Origin: Microbacterium sp. SY138 | Lineage (GTDB): Bacteria; Actinomycetota; Actinomycetes; Actinomycetales; Microbacteriaceae | Length of the DNA stretch: 64,000 nucleotides | Assembly (NCBI RefSeq): GCF_039729145.1 | Contig: NZ_CP155793.1 | Coordinates: 868,001-932,000, forward strand | Direction of reading: 5' to 3' | Part shown: positions 30,312 to 38,504 of the stretch, piece after piece | How positions within the stretch are numbered: the first letter of the stretch is position 1 | How the letters are laid out: each line of letters begins with the position of its first letter | Notes under the pieces: model-generated | The model's input: only the letters and a program-made list of their open reading frames with translations | Databases searched by the model: none | Told to the model about the DNA's origin: nothing | Translations under genes and position numbers: made by a program

Positions 30312-31711
30312 GATTCTTCTCCTGATCTGTTCGTTGCATTCGACCGTGATGCTCGCGGACGCCGTGCCCCTGGAGCAGCTACCTGCTCGACGACCTCGAC
30401 AGGGCGTGGACGCGGGGTGGCAAACGTCTCAGCTGCTTCCCTGATCTGCGCGTCAGTCGCGAAGGCTGCCCGCACACGCACCGGAGGCCCTGTTTCGGGA
30501 AGCACGTACGCGACTCAAGGCGTAGACGGCGAGATCTCGTGACACATCGCACCCGCTGCAACTGCCCCGTCGCCAAGAACCATGGCCGTCTCGGTGCGGT
30601 CACGGAGCCTGAGCCCTACGGTCTGTGTGAACAGGCCCCGCGCCGGGAGCGTCTCCTTGCGGGGATCCTGCAAGCACGCGAAGACGATGAATCCCACCGC
30701 CCGTCCTTGGGATGCGAGCGTCGCGATTGCGGCATTCGCGCGGCGGAGCATGTCTCGATCGGTTTCGTACGATGTCAACGCTGCAAGCTCATCGATCAGC
30801 ACGATCACGGTCGGGCTGTCGACCGAGGCGACGTGCTGCCTGGTCACCCCTGCAAGCTGGCGCGCTCGTATCTGCATCTGCGCGACAGCGTCTTCCAAGA
30901 GCGCTACGGAATGCGCTGCATCGTCTGCGAACCGCGTGAGCAGACGGCGGCCCATCGCAAGCTCCATGCCACCCTTGCGGTCGATGCCCCAAACTTCGAT
31001 GAGGCCGGAGTGGATGGGCTGCGCCAGTCCCAGTAGAAGGCCCCACACGAGCGAGGCTTTACCGCTGCCGGATGACCCCGCGACCAACGTGTGTGGGCCG
31101 AGCGGGAGCCGCCAATCGTGACCACCTTCCGACACGCCCATCAGAACTGATCTGCCGTCCCAGTTGCTGCCGAGCTGAAGCGCGAACGAACGTGCCAGCA
31201 CGTCGACGTAGTCGATCCGCAACGCGAGCGCCCCGATCTGCTGGCCTTCTACGGCAACTCGAACGGCGTTGAAGGCCTCAGCGATGCGCCCTGTCGCCGC
31301 GACAAGATCCTCCCGCGCCAGTCCCGGAGGCATCGCAACGGGAAGGAGGCACGTCCATCCATCCCATTGCGGCTGCCCCGCGCCGGACACGAGGGGATTC
31401 CCCGCGATGTCCTTGACCTCTAGCCGGAGGTTGCGGGCCAGGGCAGGCCATGACGCCAAGATCCGTGCGCCCATCTGCTCTTGCCACCGCCGGTGCAACA
31501 CGGTGTCCAGATCACGCGCTGCAAGAAGGCGGCGCAACACGACCACTGCGAACGCGCCCACCACCAGCCAGTTGACGAGCTGGCCGACGAATGGCACCGC
31601 GCTGAAGAGCCCGAGGACTATGAGCATTGGGACTAGCCACCATCCGCGACGCCACAGGCGCGGCAACTCACCAGCCCAGTACGCGCGTTCGATCCGCCAT
31701 GACCAGTCCAT
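30308..31711 (-). pseudogene. TraB-like FtsK/SpoIIIE DNA translocase, interrupted by in-frame TGA
   Basis: Two N-terminal transmembrane helices (residues 22-65) precede a P-loop motor with Walker A VAGSSGSGKASL (about residues 209-220; Ala instead of Ser/Thr after Lys) and Walker B TVIVLIDELAAL. The open frame stops at codon 399 (TGA, 30515-30517) right after ISPSTP. Beyond it the same frame continues for 69 codons with the expected tail (VAYVLPETGPPVRVRAAF). A Gly codon GGA changed to TGA explains this. The first 398 residues (30515-31711) keep the motor core but lose the C-terminal part, where TraB proteins usually bind their clt sequence. Conjugal transfer is probably impaired. Sequencing error is the alternative. 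Confidence 0.8.
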
Positions 31712-32109
31712 CAGTCGTTGCTCCTCGGCTTGCCTGCGGGCTTCATTTCGCGAGCGCGGAGTGAGAACGCAACGCGCGGACGCCCACCGTTCTCCTTGAC
31801 ATACGGAGTGACTGAAAGACCGTCGAAAAAGACCGGGCGGAAGGGGAGCCCGTTGGCCTCCGGCGGTGCCGCAGGTTCCGCGATGCTCGCGATCTTGACT
31901 GTGACCTCGTTCTGTCCCTTGCGGGCCTCAGGGTCTGCGTCGATCACGCGCACCTGCCAGAGCGGGTGCCCGGTGTTCTTGTCCAGATCCTGTCCCTGCC
32001 GTTCTCCGTCATCGGACCACTTCGCGACGGGCTCGACCTCGCCGACCATGAACGCTCCACGAGGGAAGTACGCCTCGAAGCTGACCGGGATTCCTGACTG
32101 CAGTGCCAT
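31711..32109 (-). CDS. Pra-like activator of replication, integration and excision
   Basis: 132 residues. The sequence pattern (IPVSFEAYFPRGAFMVGEVE, LDKNTGHPLWQVRVIDADP, VTVKIAS, FDGLSVTPYV) matches the small protein at the head of actinobacterial AICE operons annotated as plasmid replication, integration and excision activator (Pra in pSAM2, SCO3933-like). An AAAGGA site precedes the ATG. Its stop overlaps the translocase start by one base (TGATG). It is the first gene of the minus-strand operon, with a promoter expected in 32110-32267, which is AT-rich and holds short TACGG repeats. Confidence 0.85.
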   Translation of the reverse strand: MALQSGIPVSFEAYFPRGAFMVGEVEPVAKWSDDGERQGQDLDKNTGHPLWQVRVIDADPEARKGQNEVTVKIASIAEPAAPPEANGLPFRPVFFDGLSVTPYVKENGGRPRVAFSLRAREMKPAGKPRSND

Positions 32110-32267
32110 TGCTCATTCCTTTCAGTTGGTGATGCTTTATCTCTGTACGGAAGACTGCACGTCAGTACGGGTTTTAGTCAATGTTCGGTTTTTGTCTTTT
32201 TCTAGTCATGTACTCCTTACGGCAACGGGTTGCTCTCGGATAGGCTGTCGAGCATGGAGGTTGTGCG

Positions 32268-32876
32268 ATGAGTGAACTGTCCGCGCTACCCGTGTGGGGC
32301 GTCGTGCCGCTACCGGTCGCCGCCGTTCTTCAGCGACTGAAAACCAAGGCGGCAGATGCTGTCAACGCCATGGACGCGGCGCAGGTCACTAGCGGCACGC
32401 CGCAGAACCACGACGAAGCGTTCTTGAAGATGTCCGCAGCGGCTGAGGCGGCGGATCGGGCGACTCGCGACTACCGGAGTGTGTTCAATGCCTACGCTCA
32501 CAGGTTCCACAAGCCGAAGCCGCCCATTGGCGAACTTGCCGCTATGCAGGGCACCATCACTCAGTCGTTCGCTTCTCGCTACACGGCGAAGACGGTCGGC
32601 GCGATCGAGGCTCTTCTTTCACCGGCCCCGGACCTTGATGCCATCCGGCTTGGCATCCGCGCGCTTGGGTTCAACGACCTTCGGGGCATCTCGCCCGAGC
32701 TGGACCGTCAACTTGCTCTGGCGGAAGCCGACGCCAAGTTTGTCCCGTGGAAGCCGGTGCCAGACGCATTCGGGCGCTACTCCGTAGTTGGCAGTGCGGC
32801 TGATCAGTCTCTCGGTGATCTCAGCTTCGACCTGACACGCAAGGTCTCGTCTCCCGAGGCGGTAGCGGAGCTGTGA
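32268..32876 (+). CDS. Hypothetical protein, element cargo
   Basis: 202 residues, ATG preceded by a perfect GGAGGT with 6-base spacing, so translation is well supported. It is divergent from the Pra operon. No family is recognised. It looks soluble and mostly helical (residues 18-65 Ala-rich, possible coiled coil), with a conserved-looking middle (HRFHKPKPPIGELAAMQGTI) and no signal peptide or membrane segment. The next gene is a P-loop ATPase after 152 bases that include a large inverted repeat, so joint function is possible but not shown. Confidence 0.65.
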   Translation: MSELSALPVWGVVPLPVAAVLQRLKTKAADAVNAMDAAQVTSGTPQNHDEAFLKMSAAAEAADRATRDYRSVFNAYAHRFHKPKPPIGELAAMQGTITQSFASRYTAKTVGAIEALLSPAPDLDAIRLGIRALGFNDLRGISPELDRQLALAEADAKFVPWKPVPDAFGRYSVVGSAADQSLGDLSFDLTRKVSSPEAVAEL

Positions 32877-32900
32877 GAACTTTCTTTATTCGTTCAAGGC

Positions 32901-32987
32901 CGGCCTTCGGCCGACGTTAGGTGCCGCTGCGGTGCGTCCGGTCCTCGCTCCGCTCCGGTCCGGGCGCTCCTCGCACCACCTAACGTC
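32901..32987. repeat. Compound inverted repeat between the two right-end cargo genes
   Basis: Perfect 11-bp arms GACGTTAGGTG (32913-32923) and CACCTAACGTC (32977-32987) enclose a GC-rich core with two CCGGTCC repeats and several GCTCC units. A smaller hairpin CGGCC-TTC-GGCCG (32901-32913) sits at the left edge. It may be a terminator for the 202-residue gene, a replication origin or a transfer site (clt). It is the most structured non-coding DNA in the element. Confidence 0.5.
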
Positions 32988-33028
32988 ATCAGCGGCGAAC
33001 TGACCCCACCGTTCGCTAGTCTCATCTC

Positions 33029-34627
33029 ATGCCGACGCTTACTGCGATCAACGCAGCTCTGAACAAGATCCCTAAGCGTGCGGAGTCGCGCGCCGAAGCA
33101 GAACTTCGATCAACGTTCGAGGACTCCGGCGTTGGGCTCGCGCTCGACACCGTTGATCACCAGATCATCTACGGCCGACGAGGCACGGGGAAGACCCACG
33201 CGCTGCGCTATCTATCCTCGATTCGCGGCGACGTGGAGAACATCACTATCTACGTCGACCTCAGGACTATCGGCTCGGCTGAGGGAATCTTCGACGGCGA
33301 GAATGTAGGCCCGGTCGAGAGGACTGCGCGCCTGCTCGTGGACCTTCTGAATCTCATCCACGATGAAATCTTGCAGGCAGCGCTCGACGATGAGGGCCTC
33401 GTGACCAACACGTCGTTTGTCTCTGCACTCGACTCGCTTCTTGAATCCATCAGCGCGATTCGTGTCACCGGAACAGTTGCTCGAACCACTCGCAACAGCA
33501 GCCGTTCGCAACGCAGCTCCAGCGTGGGGGCGAGCATATCTAGCAACGGACAGATCGCGGCGCACTTTGAGGCAGGTGACGAAGAAGCTAAGGAGACGGA
33601 TCGAGAGGAAACTCGGCAAGGCGAAGAGAAGATCTCTCTCAACTTCAGCGACGTCGCCCGGGCGCTTCGGTCACTAGCGGAAACACTCTCCGCGAAGCGA
33701 ATCTGGGTGCTGCTCGATGAGTGGACGAGTGTGCCGCCCGAAGTCCAGCCGTACCTCGGGGCATTCCTAGTGCGTTGTCTGCTGCCGCTTCAGCCGTTTA
33801 CGGTGAAGATCGCGACGATCGAGCAACAGGCTGTGTTTAGACGCCAGCTCGGGAACGGCTCCTTCGTCGGGATTGAGGTCGGTGCAGATATGTCAGCCAA
33901 TCTCAACCTCGATGACTTCATGGTGTTTGAACAGGAAGAAGAACGAGCACGTGCATTCTTCCTCAGTCTGTTTTTCAAGCATCTGACCGCAAGCAGCAAA
34001 GAAGAGCAGGGAGAACTCCGGCTGACTCGTGAGTCCGAACTGATTTCGCTTGGGTTCACAGACACGCGCGCGTTTGACGAGCTCGTCCGAGCGGCAGAAG
34101 GCGTGCCGCGAGACGCGATTAACATCGCCGCGAACGCCGCCTGGCGTGCTGGCGATAGGAAAATCTCCATTCCAGACGTTCGGCGAGCTGCCCGCCAGTG
34201 GTTCCAGAACGACAAGGAACGTGCCATTGCTGACGTGCCCGAGGCACAGGCCCTCCTGAACTGGGTGATTGATCGAGTCATTCGTGGCAAGAAGGCTCGA
34301 GGTTTCTTGGTCAATCAGAAGGACAAGGGCGCGCGGGCGCTTGTGGCGCTTTTCGACGCACGCGTCCTTCACTTGGTCCGGCGGGGCTATTCGGCGCAAG
34401 ACGCCCCAGGAGAGCGGTACGACGTGTATGTCATCGATTATGGTGCTTATGTTGACCTCATCAACACCCAGAATGCGCCTGCTGGCATGCTCCCGATGGA
34501 GGAAGCCGACGGCAGCGATGGACACGTCGAAGTTCCAACGCAGGACCTCCGAGCTCTGCGACGCGCGGTTCTAGACTTCGACGAGTTCGGGAAAGAAAGT
34601 CTCGACGAGCCGAACGAAGAACACTGA
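33029..34627 (+). CDS. ORC/CDC6-like P-loop ATPase, element cargo
   Basis: 532 residues. Walker A is YGRRGTGKTHALRYL (about residues 49-63), and Walker B is RIWVLLDEWTSVP (about 227-239), preceded by an acidic/Ser-rich linker (160-205). The order and spacing resemble AAA+ ATPases of the ORC/CDC6 group. The C-terminal third (VPRDAINIAANAAWRAG and a winged-helix-like region near residues 390-460) could bind DNA. No nuclease or membrane domain is visible. It is the largest cargo gene and is next to attR. Related uncharacterised ATPases occur in bacterial accessory regions, some suspected in phage defence; its job here is unknown. Confidence 0.75.
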   Translation: MPTLTAINAALNKIPKRAESRAEAELRSTFEDSGVGLALDTVDHQIIYGRRGTGKTHALRYLSSIRGDVENITIYVDLRTIGSAEGIFDGENVGPVERTARLLVDLLNLIHDEILQAALDDEGLVTNTSFVSALDSLLESISAIRVTGTVARTTRNSSRSQRSSSVGASISSNGQIAAHFEAGDEEAKETDREETRQGEEKISLNFSDVARALRSLAETLSAKRIWVLLDEWTSVPPEVQPYLGAFLVRCLLPLQPFTVKIATIEQQAVFRRQLGNGSFVGIEVGADMSANLNLDDFMVFEQEEERARAFFLSLFFKHLTASSKEEQGELRLTRESELISLGFTDTRAFDELVRAAEGVPRDAINIAANAAWRAGDRKISIPDVRRAARQWFQNDKERAIADVPEAQALLNWVIDRVIRGKKARGFLVNQKDKGARALVALFDARVLHLVRRGYSAQDAPGERYDVYVIDYGAYVDLINTQNAPAGMLPMEEADGSDGHVEVPTQDLRALRRAVLDFDEFGKESLDEPNEEH

Positions 34628-34653
34628 AGCGCCTCATCGGTAGCGCCGCTTCA

Positions 34654-34672
34654 GTGCCGGTTCCGTGCCGGT
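34654..34672 (+). repeat. Right paired repeats, probable integrase arm-type sites
   Basis: GTGCCGGT occurs twice (34654-34661, 34665-34672), 11 bp apart in the same orientation as the left pair at 25069-25087, 106 bp inside attR. The 34628-34778 gap holds nothing else recognisable apart from a small pair of CGCGG-GAATC-like repeats near 34722-34748. Confidence 0.65.
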
Positions 34673-34778
34673 ACCTCCGCTGAAACCACCCTCGACCAGC
34701 AACGACCAACCATGACATCTTCCGCGGAATCACGCGGGAATCCGCGAGTAACGAGCATCAGCTGTCCCGCCGCATCTA

Positions 34779-34825
34779 ACTCATAATCGTGAGGTCGCGG
34801 GTTCAAGCCCCGCTCCTGCTACAGA
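34779..34825 (+). repeat. attR: 47-bp direct repeat at the right end of the element
   Basis: An exact copy of 24952-24998, beginning in the anticodon loop. It lacks the 5' half of the tRNA, so it is not a gene. It is the original chromosomal 3' end of tRNA-Met, displaced by integration. Confidence 0.95.
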
Positions 34826-34829
34826 ACGA

Positions 34830-34849
34830 AACCCCGGTTCGCCGGGGTT
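34830..34849 (+). terminator. Original tRNA-Met terminator
   Basis: Arms AACCCCGG / CCGGGGTT close a TTCG tetraloop and are followed by TTTTC. It is a textbook intrinsic terminator just past attR, where the tRNA transcript would have ended before integration. Confidence 0.9.
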
Positions 34850-34878
34850 TTTCTGGTTCCCGGGGTGCGATCCGAGCC

Positions 34879-35589
34879 TCAGCGCGCCGGTTGCAGGCCT
34901 CCGATGGGTGAGTCCATATCGCCGTTGACGTACATGTACCTGTCGACGATGTCGGCCGAGCGACCGACGCTCAGCCAGGTGTCGACGCCGTCGCACACGT
35001 TCGTCGTCTGGGGGACGAGCGCTTCCAGGTCGATCCTGCCGGAGGACTCCTGCGTCCATCGGCCGCTCAAGTCGTTGCATCCGTCGTTGCCGTCAACCGT
35101 GCCGTCGGCGGAGAACCGCAGGTACGGGGTGCCGCCGACGCTCGCCTCCCAGTCTCCGACGGGGTCGGGGAGCGGCGGTGGCGTCTCGACCGGAATCTCG
35201 CCGCTCGCGATCCTGTCGTTCCGCTCGTGCATCGGGGCCAGGCCGACCTGGAACAGGATGCTGGTCACGATCGCCGACAGCAGGACGAGGACGACGCCGA
35301 GCAACGGGCCCCAGTACGCGGGCTTCCTCGTGCGTCGGGACACCACGGCGACGACCACCGCCGCGAGGACCGAGGCCCCGATCGCCCACGGATAAGCGGC
35401 GCGGGCGCCGAAGGCGAGATCCAGATCGCAGTCGCCTTCGCAGCCGACAGCGCTGAACGACTCGAGGATCTGCGCAAAGTACGTCACGAGGAGGATCAGA
35501 GGGATGAGGATCCACAGGCTGACCGCGAGTCCGCGCCGATCCGACCGTTCCTGGTCCGCTGTTCCGACCGAGGAGTTCGCCGCGCGCAT
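34879..35589 (-). CDS. META-domain membrane protein
   Basis: 236 residues from ATG 35589; the longer frame upstream looks non-coding. The N-terminal half has about three transmembrane helices (residues 23-45, 65-85, 95-118). The C-terminal ~90 residues have META/HslJ-type features: GDWEASVGGTPYLRFSADG, VDGNDGCNDLSGRW and LEALVPQTTNVC. Similar META domains are extracytoplasmic and are linked to envelope or heat stress. It is the first gene of the right chromosomal flank, ending 30 bases after the tRNA terminator. Confidence 0.8.
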   Translation of the reverse strand: MRAANSSVGTADQERSDRRGLAVSLWILIPLILLVTYFAQILESFSAVGCEGDCDLDLAFGARAAYPWAIGASVLAAVVVAVVSRRTRKPAYWGPLLGVVLVLLSAIVTSILFQVGLAPMHERNDRIASGEIPVETPPPLPDPVGDWEASVGGTPYLRFSADGTVDGNDGCNDLSGRWTQESSGRIDLEALVPQTTNVCDGVDTWLSVGRSADIVDRYMYVNGDMDSPIGGLQPAR

Positions 35590-35688
35590 GCCGTTGAATG
35601 TAACAGCCTCGCTGCTGGGTATCGCGATTCGGCGCTCCTTGCGGCGGGAACGCTCCGCCGAGGTCGCCCATCTCCACGATGCAGGCCA

Positions 35689-35703
35689 GTATCTTTTGGA
35701 TAC
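35689..35703. promoter_or_regulatory. Small palindrome upstream of the oxidoreductase
   Basis: GTATC-TTTTG-GATAC (35689-35703) lies about 48 bases before the oxidoreductase start, in the divergent gap 35590-35750. It could be an operator of a redox-sensing regulator. No regulator gene is adjacent. Confidence 0.3.
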
Positions 35704-35750
35704 CAGGAGCGCTTGCGGGTAACTAGAGTGCTTCGGATAGCGTGACGCGC

Positions 35751-36815
35751 ATGACAACCATGAACACTCCGAACTCCGCCTCCTCGTCGCATCCTCTCCC
35801 CGAGCGCATGCCCGCGATCGGCGCCCGCGGTCGGCGTCCCGCGACCGATCCCACGTCCCTCAGCGACATCTCGCTTCCCGTGCCGAACCCCGTCGGTCGA
35901 GATCTCCTCGTCGAGGTGCAGGGCGTGTCGGTGAATCCCGTCGACGTGAAGGTGCGCGCCGGCGCTCCCACGTCGGGTGCGCCGCGGATCCTCGGATATG
36001 ACGCGGCGGGAGTCGTGGTCGCCGTCGGTGACGAGATCACGCGTTTCGCGGTGGGGGATCGCGTCTACTACGCCGGGCAGATCGACCGCCCCGGCACCGA
36101 CGCCCGATACCACCTCGTGAACGAGAACATCGTGGGGCATGCGCCGCACACGCTCTCGGTGGCCGAGACGGCCGCTCTGCCCCTCACCGTCATCACCGCC
36201 TGGGAGAGCCTGTTCGACCGCCTCGCCCTCACCCGCGAGAGCGAGGGCGTGCTCCTGGTGATCGGTGCCGCAGGGGGCGTCGGATCGTTGATCATCCAGC
36301 TCGCGAAGGCGCTCACCCGTCTCGAGGTCGTCGCGGTGGCCTCTCGGCCTGAGACGGCGGAGTGGGTGCGGAAGATGGGCGCGGATCACGTCGTCGGCCG
36401 TGACTTCACCACCGAGGTGTCGGCCCTCGCTCCGACCGGTGTCGACTACGTGTTCACGTCGTTCACGCCCGGCAACGTCCGCGCGATCGCCGACGTCATC
36501 CGTCCACGAGGACAGGTGGTCTCCATCGACGAGACAGGGGGCAGCATCGACGCGCTCAAGGCGAAGAGCGTCACTTGGCACTGGGAGCTCATGTTCACCC
36601 GGCCGGTCACCGACCCCGCCGATCACTACCAGCATGACCTGTTGGAGAGCGTCGCCGCCCTCGTCGACGACGGCACCCTCCGCACCACGGTCACGACCCA
36701 CCTCACCCCGCTGAACGCCGAGACCATGCGTCGGGCGCACGAGATCGTCGAATCGTCGCGCACCATCGGGAAGGTCGTCGTGACCGACTGGCCGGAGGCA
36801 GACCTATTGCAGTGA
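35751..36815 (+). CDS. Zinc-type alcohol dehydrogenase-like / quinone oxidoreductase
   Basis: 354 residues from ATG 35751 (GTG 35742 and ATG 35760 are alternatives; no site clearly decides). It is a medium-chain dehydrogenase/reductase with GroES-like N-terminal motifs (VSVNPVDVKVRAG, LGYDAAGVVVAVG) and the NADPH-binding VIGAAGGVGSLIIQLAK (about residues 164-180). There are no catalytic zinc Cys residues, so it belongs to the quinone reductase branch and uses NADPH. Its stop overlaps the convergent CPBP gene by 12 bases. Confidence 0.88.
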   Translation: MTTMNTPNSASSSHPLPERMPAIGARGRRPATDPTSLSDISLPVPNPVGRDLLVEVQGVSVNPVDVKVRAGAPTSGAPRILGYDAAGVVVAVGDEITRFAVGDRVYYAGQIDRPGTDARYHLVNENIVGHAPHTLSVAETAALPLTVITAWESLFDRLALTRESEGVLLVIGAAGGVGSLIIQLAKALTRLEVVAVASRPETAEWVRKMGADHVVGRDFTTEVSALAPTGVDYVFTSFTPGNVRAIADVIRPRGQVVSIDETGGSIDALKAKSVTWHWELMFTRPVTDPADHYQHDLLESVAALVDDGTLRTTVTTHLTPLNAETMRRAHEIVESSRTIGKVVVTDWPEADLLQ

Positions 36816-37592
36816 GGCCGACCCGAGCGCGGGGGTGCGCTCGTCCACTCCGCGGATCACGACCCAGACGATCGCGACACCGACGATCCCCACCAGCAGG
36901 TAGAGGAGGTTGGCGATCACGGAGACCCCGCTCGGCGTGCCCACCCCCGCGGCGAAGACCGAGAAGTCCCACACGCCGTGCAGCACCATCGCCCAGATGA
37001 GCGATCCGGTCACCCGGCGCAGGATGTAGAGCGCCGTCCCCATGAGGAAGGCGGTGCCCACCTGGCTGACGGTGCCGGCGAACGGTGCGCCGAGGAGCAC
37101 GTTGACGAAGTGCATCACCGCGAAGAGGGCCGAGGAGAGGAGCCACACCCAGACCTCGGCGAACCGGGATCGCAGAGCCGTGAGCAGCAGTCCGCGGTGC
37201 ACGATCTCTTCCGTGAAGCCGACCAGGAGGAGCACGAGCGAAGCGCCGAGGAACGCACCGCTGTACGCGCTCCAATCGGTACCGGCGAGATTCAGCACGG
37301 CGGCCACGGCGACCAGGATCGGTACGAAGATCGGCCAGGTGTGACGGCTGCGCTGCGCCTCGTGGATCGCCGGGCCCCACCAGCCGAGCAGGCTCGTGGT
37401 GATCGCGAGGAGAATCGTCGCGACGATGAGGGAGAGCCCGGCGCCGAAGAAGAGGTTGCCGGCACTGTCGCCCCATGTGTCGTAGGGGATCCCCGTGGAC
37501 TTCTGGATCGCGAACACCACGACGATGTAGCCGACCCAGATGACCAGGCCGATCCATACCCGCGGCTGCACGCGGAGCGACGGCGCCGTCAT
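36804..37592 (-). CDS. CPBP-family intramembrane metalloprotease
   Basis: 262 residues, about seven membrane segments. CPBP (Abi/Rce1-like) motifs are FTEEIVHRGLL (EExxxR), ALFAVMHFVN (the HxxxN-type second motif) and a later His in MVLHGVWDF. These residues bind the zinc. The start ATG overlaps the stop of the upstream CPBP gene (ATGA), so both are made together. In bacteria such proteins process small peptides or protect against bacteriocins. The role here is unknown. Confidence 0.88.
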   Translation of the reverse strand: MTAPSLRVQPRVWIGLVIWVGYIVVVFAIQKSTGIPYDTWGDSAGNLFFGAGLSLIVATILLAITTSLLGWWGPAIHEAQRSRHTWPIFVPILVAVAAVLNLAGTDWSAYSGAFLGASLVLLLVGFTEEIVHRGLLLTALRSRFAEVWVWLLSSALFAVMHFVNVLLGAPFAGTVSQVGTAFLMGTALYILRRVTGSLIWAMVLHGVWDFSVFAAGVGTPSGVSVIANLLYLLVGIVGVAIVWVVIRGVDERTPALGSASLQ

Positions 37593-38416
37593 GCGGGGCG
37601 CGTCTCGGAGAGGGACGGCTGGGCGTCGCCGACGCGACCGCGGATGAAGAAGATCAGCACGAACCCGGTGATGATCACCGCGATGTTTCCGAAGGCGGCG
37701 AAGGCCGTGAGCGCACCGTCCGCGGGATACGCGGACTGCAGGAAGATGCTCGGGTCCGTGCTCGCGTGCAGCAGGATCGGTGCGATCAGCGTGCCGGTGA
37801 CGCGAAGGGCCAGATACATCAGGATGCCGAAGGCGAAGGTGTACAGGACCTGGATCGCGGTGGTCAGCAGAGGCTGTCCCGAGAGCAGGTTGCCCGCGTG
37901 GAGGAGGGAGAACAGCGTGGCCGAGATCACCGCGACGACGATCTCGCGGTAGCCGGCCTTGCGCATCAGGGTCACGACCAGGCCGCGGGTGAGGACCTCC
38001 TCCGTCAGCCCGATCAGGAGTCCGGTGAGCAGCCACGTGAGGACGACGTCGACGCCGACAGCTCCATAGTCGATCGTGGCGAACCGGAGGATGTTGAAGA
38101 GCAGGACGACGACGATCGCGATCCACATCCAGCCACGGCCGCGGATCGGCTGCCGCGCGAAGAGCTCGCGCCACCATCCGACCGACAGGGTGAAGAGCGC
38201 CAGGATCACCGCTCCGATGATCTCGGGCAGCAGGTAGAACACTGCGACACCGGCTGTGCCCGCCGGGTCCTGGACCTGCTCGGCGAGAGGGGTGAAGACC
38301 AGTGACAACAGCTGGAACAGGGCGAAGTAGACGGCGGTGAGCAAGAGGGCTCGCCACCAGCCGCCCTTCTCCCAGAAGGTCTTCCAGAAGGATGCGGCGG
38401 GTGCGGGTGACGACAC
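37589..38416 (-). CDS. CPBP-family intramembrane metalloprotease
   Basis: 275 residues from GTG 38416, preceded by GGAG at 5-base spacing; ATG 38476 would add 20 Pro-rich residues. Seven or eight membrane helices. Catalytic motifs are LTEEVLTRGLV, TLFSLLHAGN and LLHASTD. It is a paralogue of the downstream protease, likely a tandem duplication with considerable divergence. The pair forms an operon read away from the 102-residue gene at 38505. Confidence 0.87.
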   Translation of the reverse strand: MSSPAPAASFWKTFWEKGGWWRALLLTAVYFALFQLLSLVFTPLAEQVQDPAGTAGVAVFYLLPEIIGAVILALFTLSVGWWRELFARQPIRGRGWMWIAIVVVLLFNILRFATIDYGAVGVDVVLTWLLTGLLIGLTEEVLTRGLVVTLMRKAGYREIVVAVISATLFSLLHAGNLLSGQPLLTTAIQVLYTFAFGILMYLALRVTGTLIAPILLHASTDPSIFLQSAYPADGALTAFAAFGNIAVIITGFVLIFFIRGRVGDAQPSLSETRPA

Positions 38417-38504
38417 GGGGACTCCAGGCGAGGTGGGGGACGGCCTACTGGTCGTCAGTCTGGCGCAGACCGACATATCGCGTCCACCTGATCATCACGG
38501 CGTG

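Larger units (their letters stand above)
24952..34825. mobile_element. Actinobacterial integrative and conjugative element (AICE, pSAM2-type), about 9.8 kb
   Basis: The limits are 47-bp perfect direct repeats, attL in tRNA-Met and attR. Inside is the classic AICE set on the minus strand: Pra-like activator, TraB-like FtsK translocase, RepSA-like initiator, excisionase and tyrosine integrase. Such elements excise, replicate by rolling circle and move as double-stranded DNA with a single TraB protein. Cargo lies at both ends (25248-27258 and 32268-34627). Base composition includes AT-rich patches (for example 26460-26520 and 32140-32215) unlike the flanks. The in-frame stop in the translocase suggests transfer may be lost. 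The unit between corresponding repeat positions is 9827 bp. Confidence 0.93.

Noticed and set aside
30308-30505. Separate 65-residue gene after TraB
   Set aside because: It is in the same frame as TraB, and its sequence is the expected TraB tail. It has no ribosome site of its own.
30515-30517. Programmed read-through or selenocysteine at the TraB TGA
   Set aside because: The following bases show no obvious SECIS-type hairpin, and the expected residue at the site is Gly. A point mutation is simpler.
34722-34748. CGCGGAATC/CGCGGGAATC repeats near attR as a second arm site
   Set aside because: The copies are imperfect and have no counterpart at the left end.
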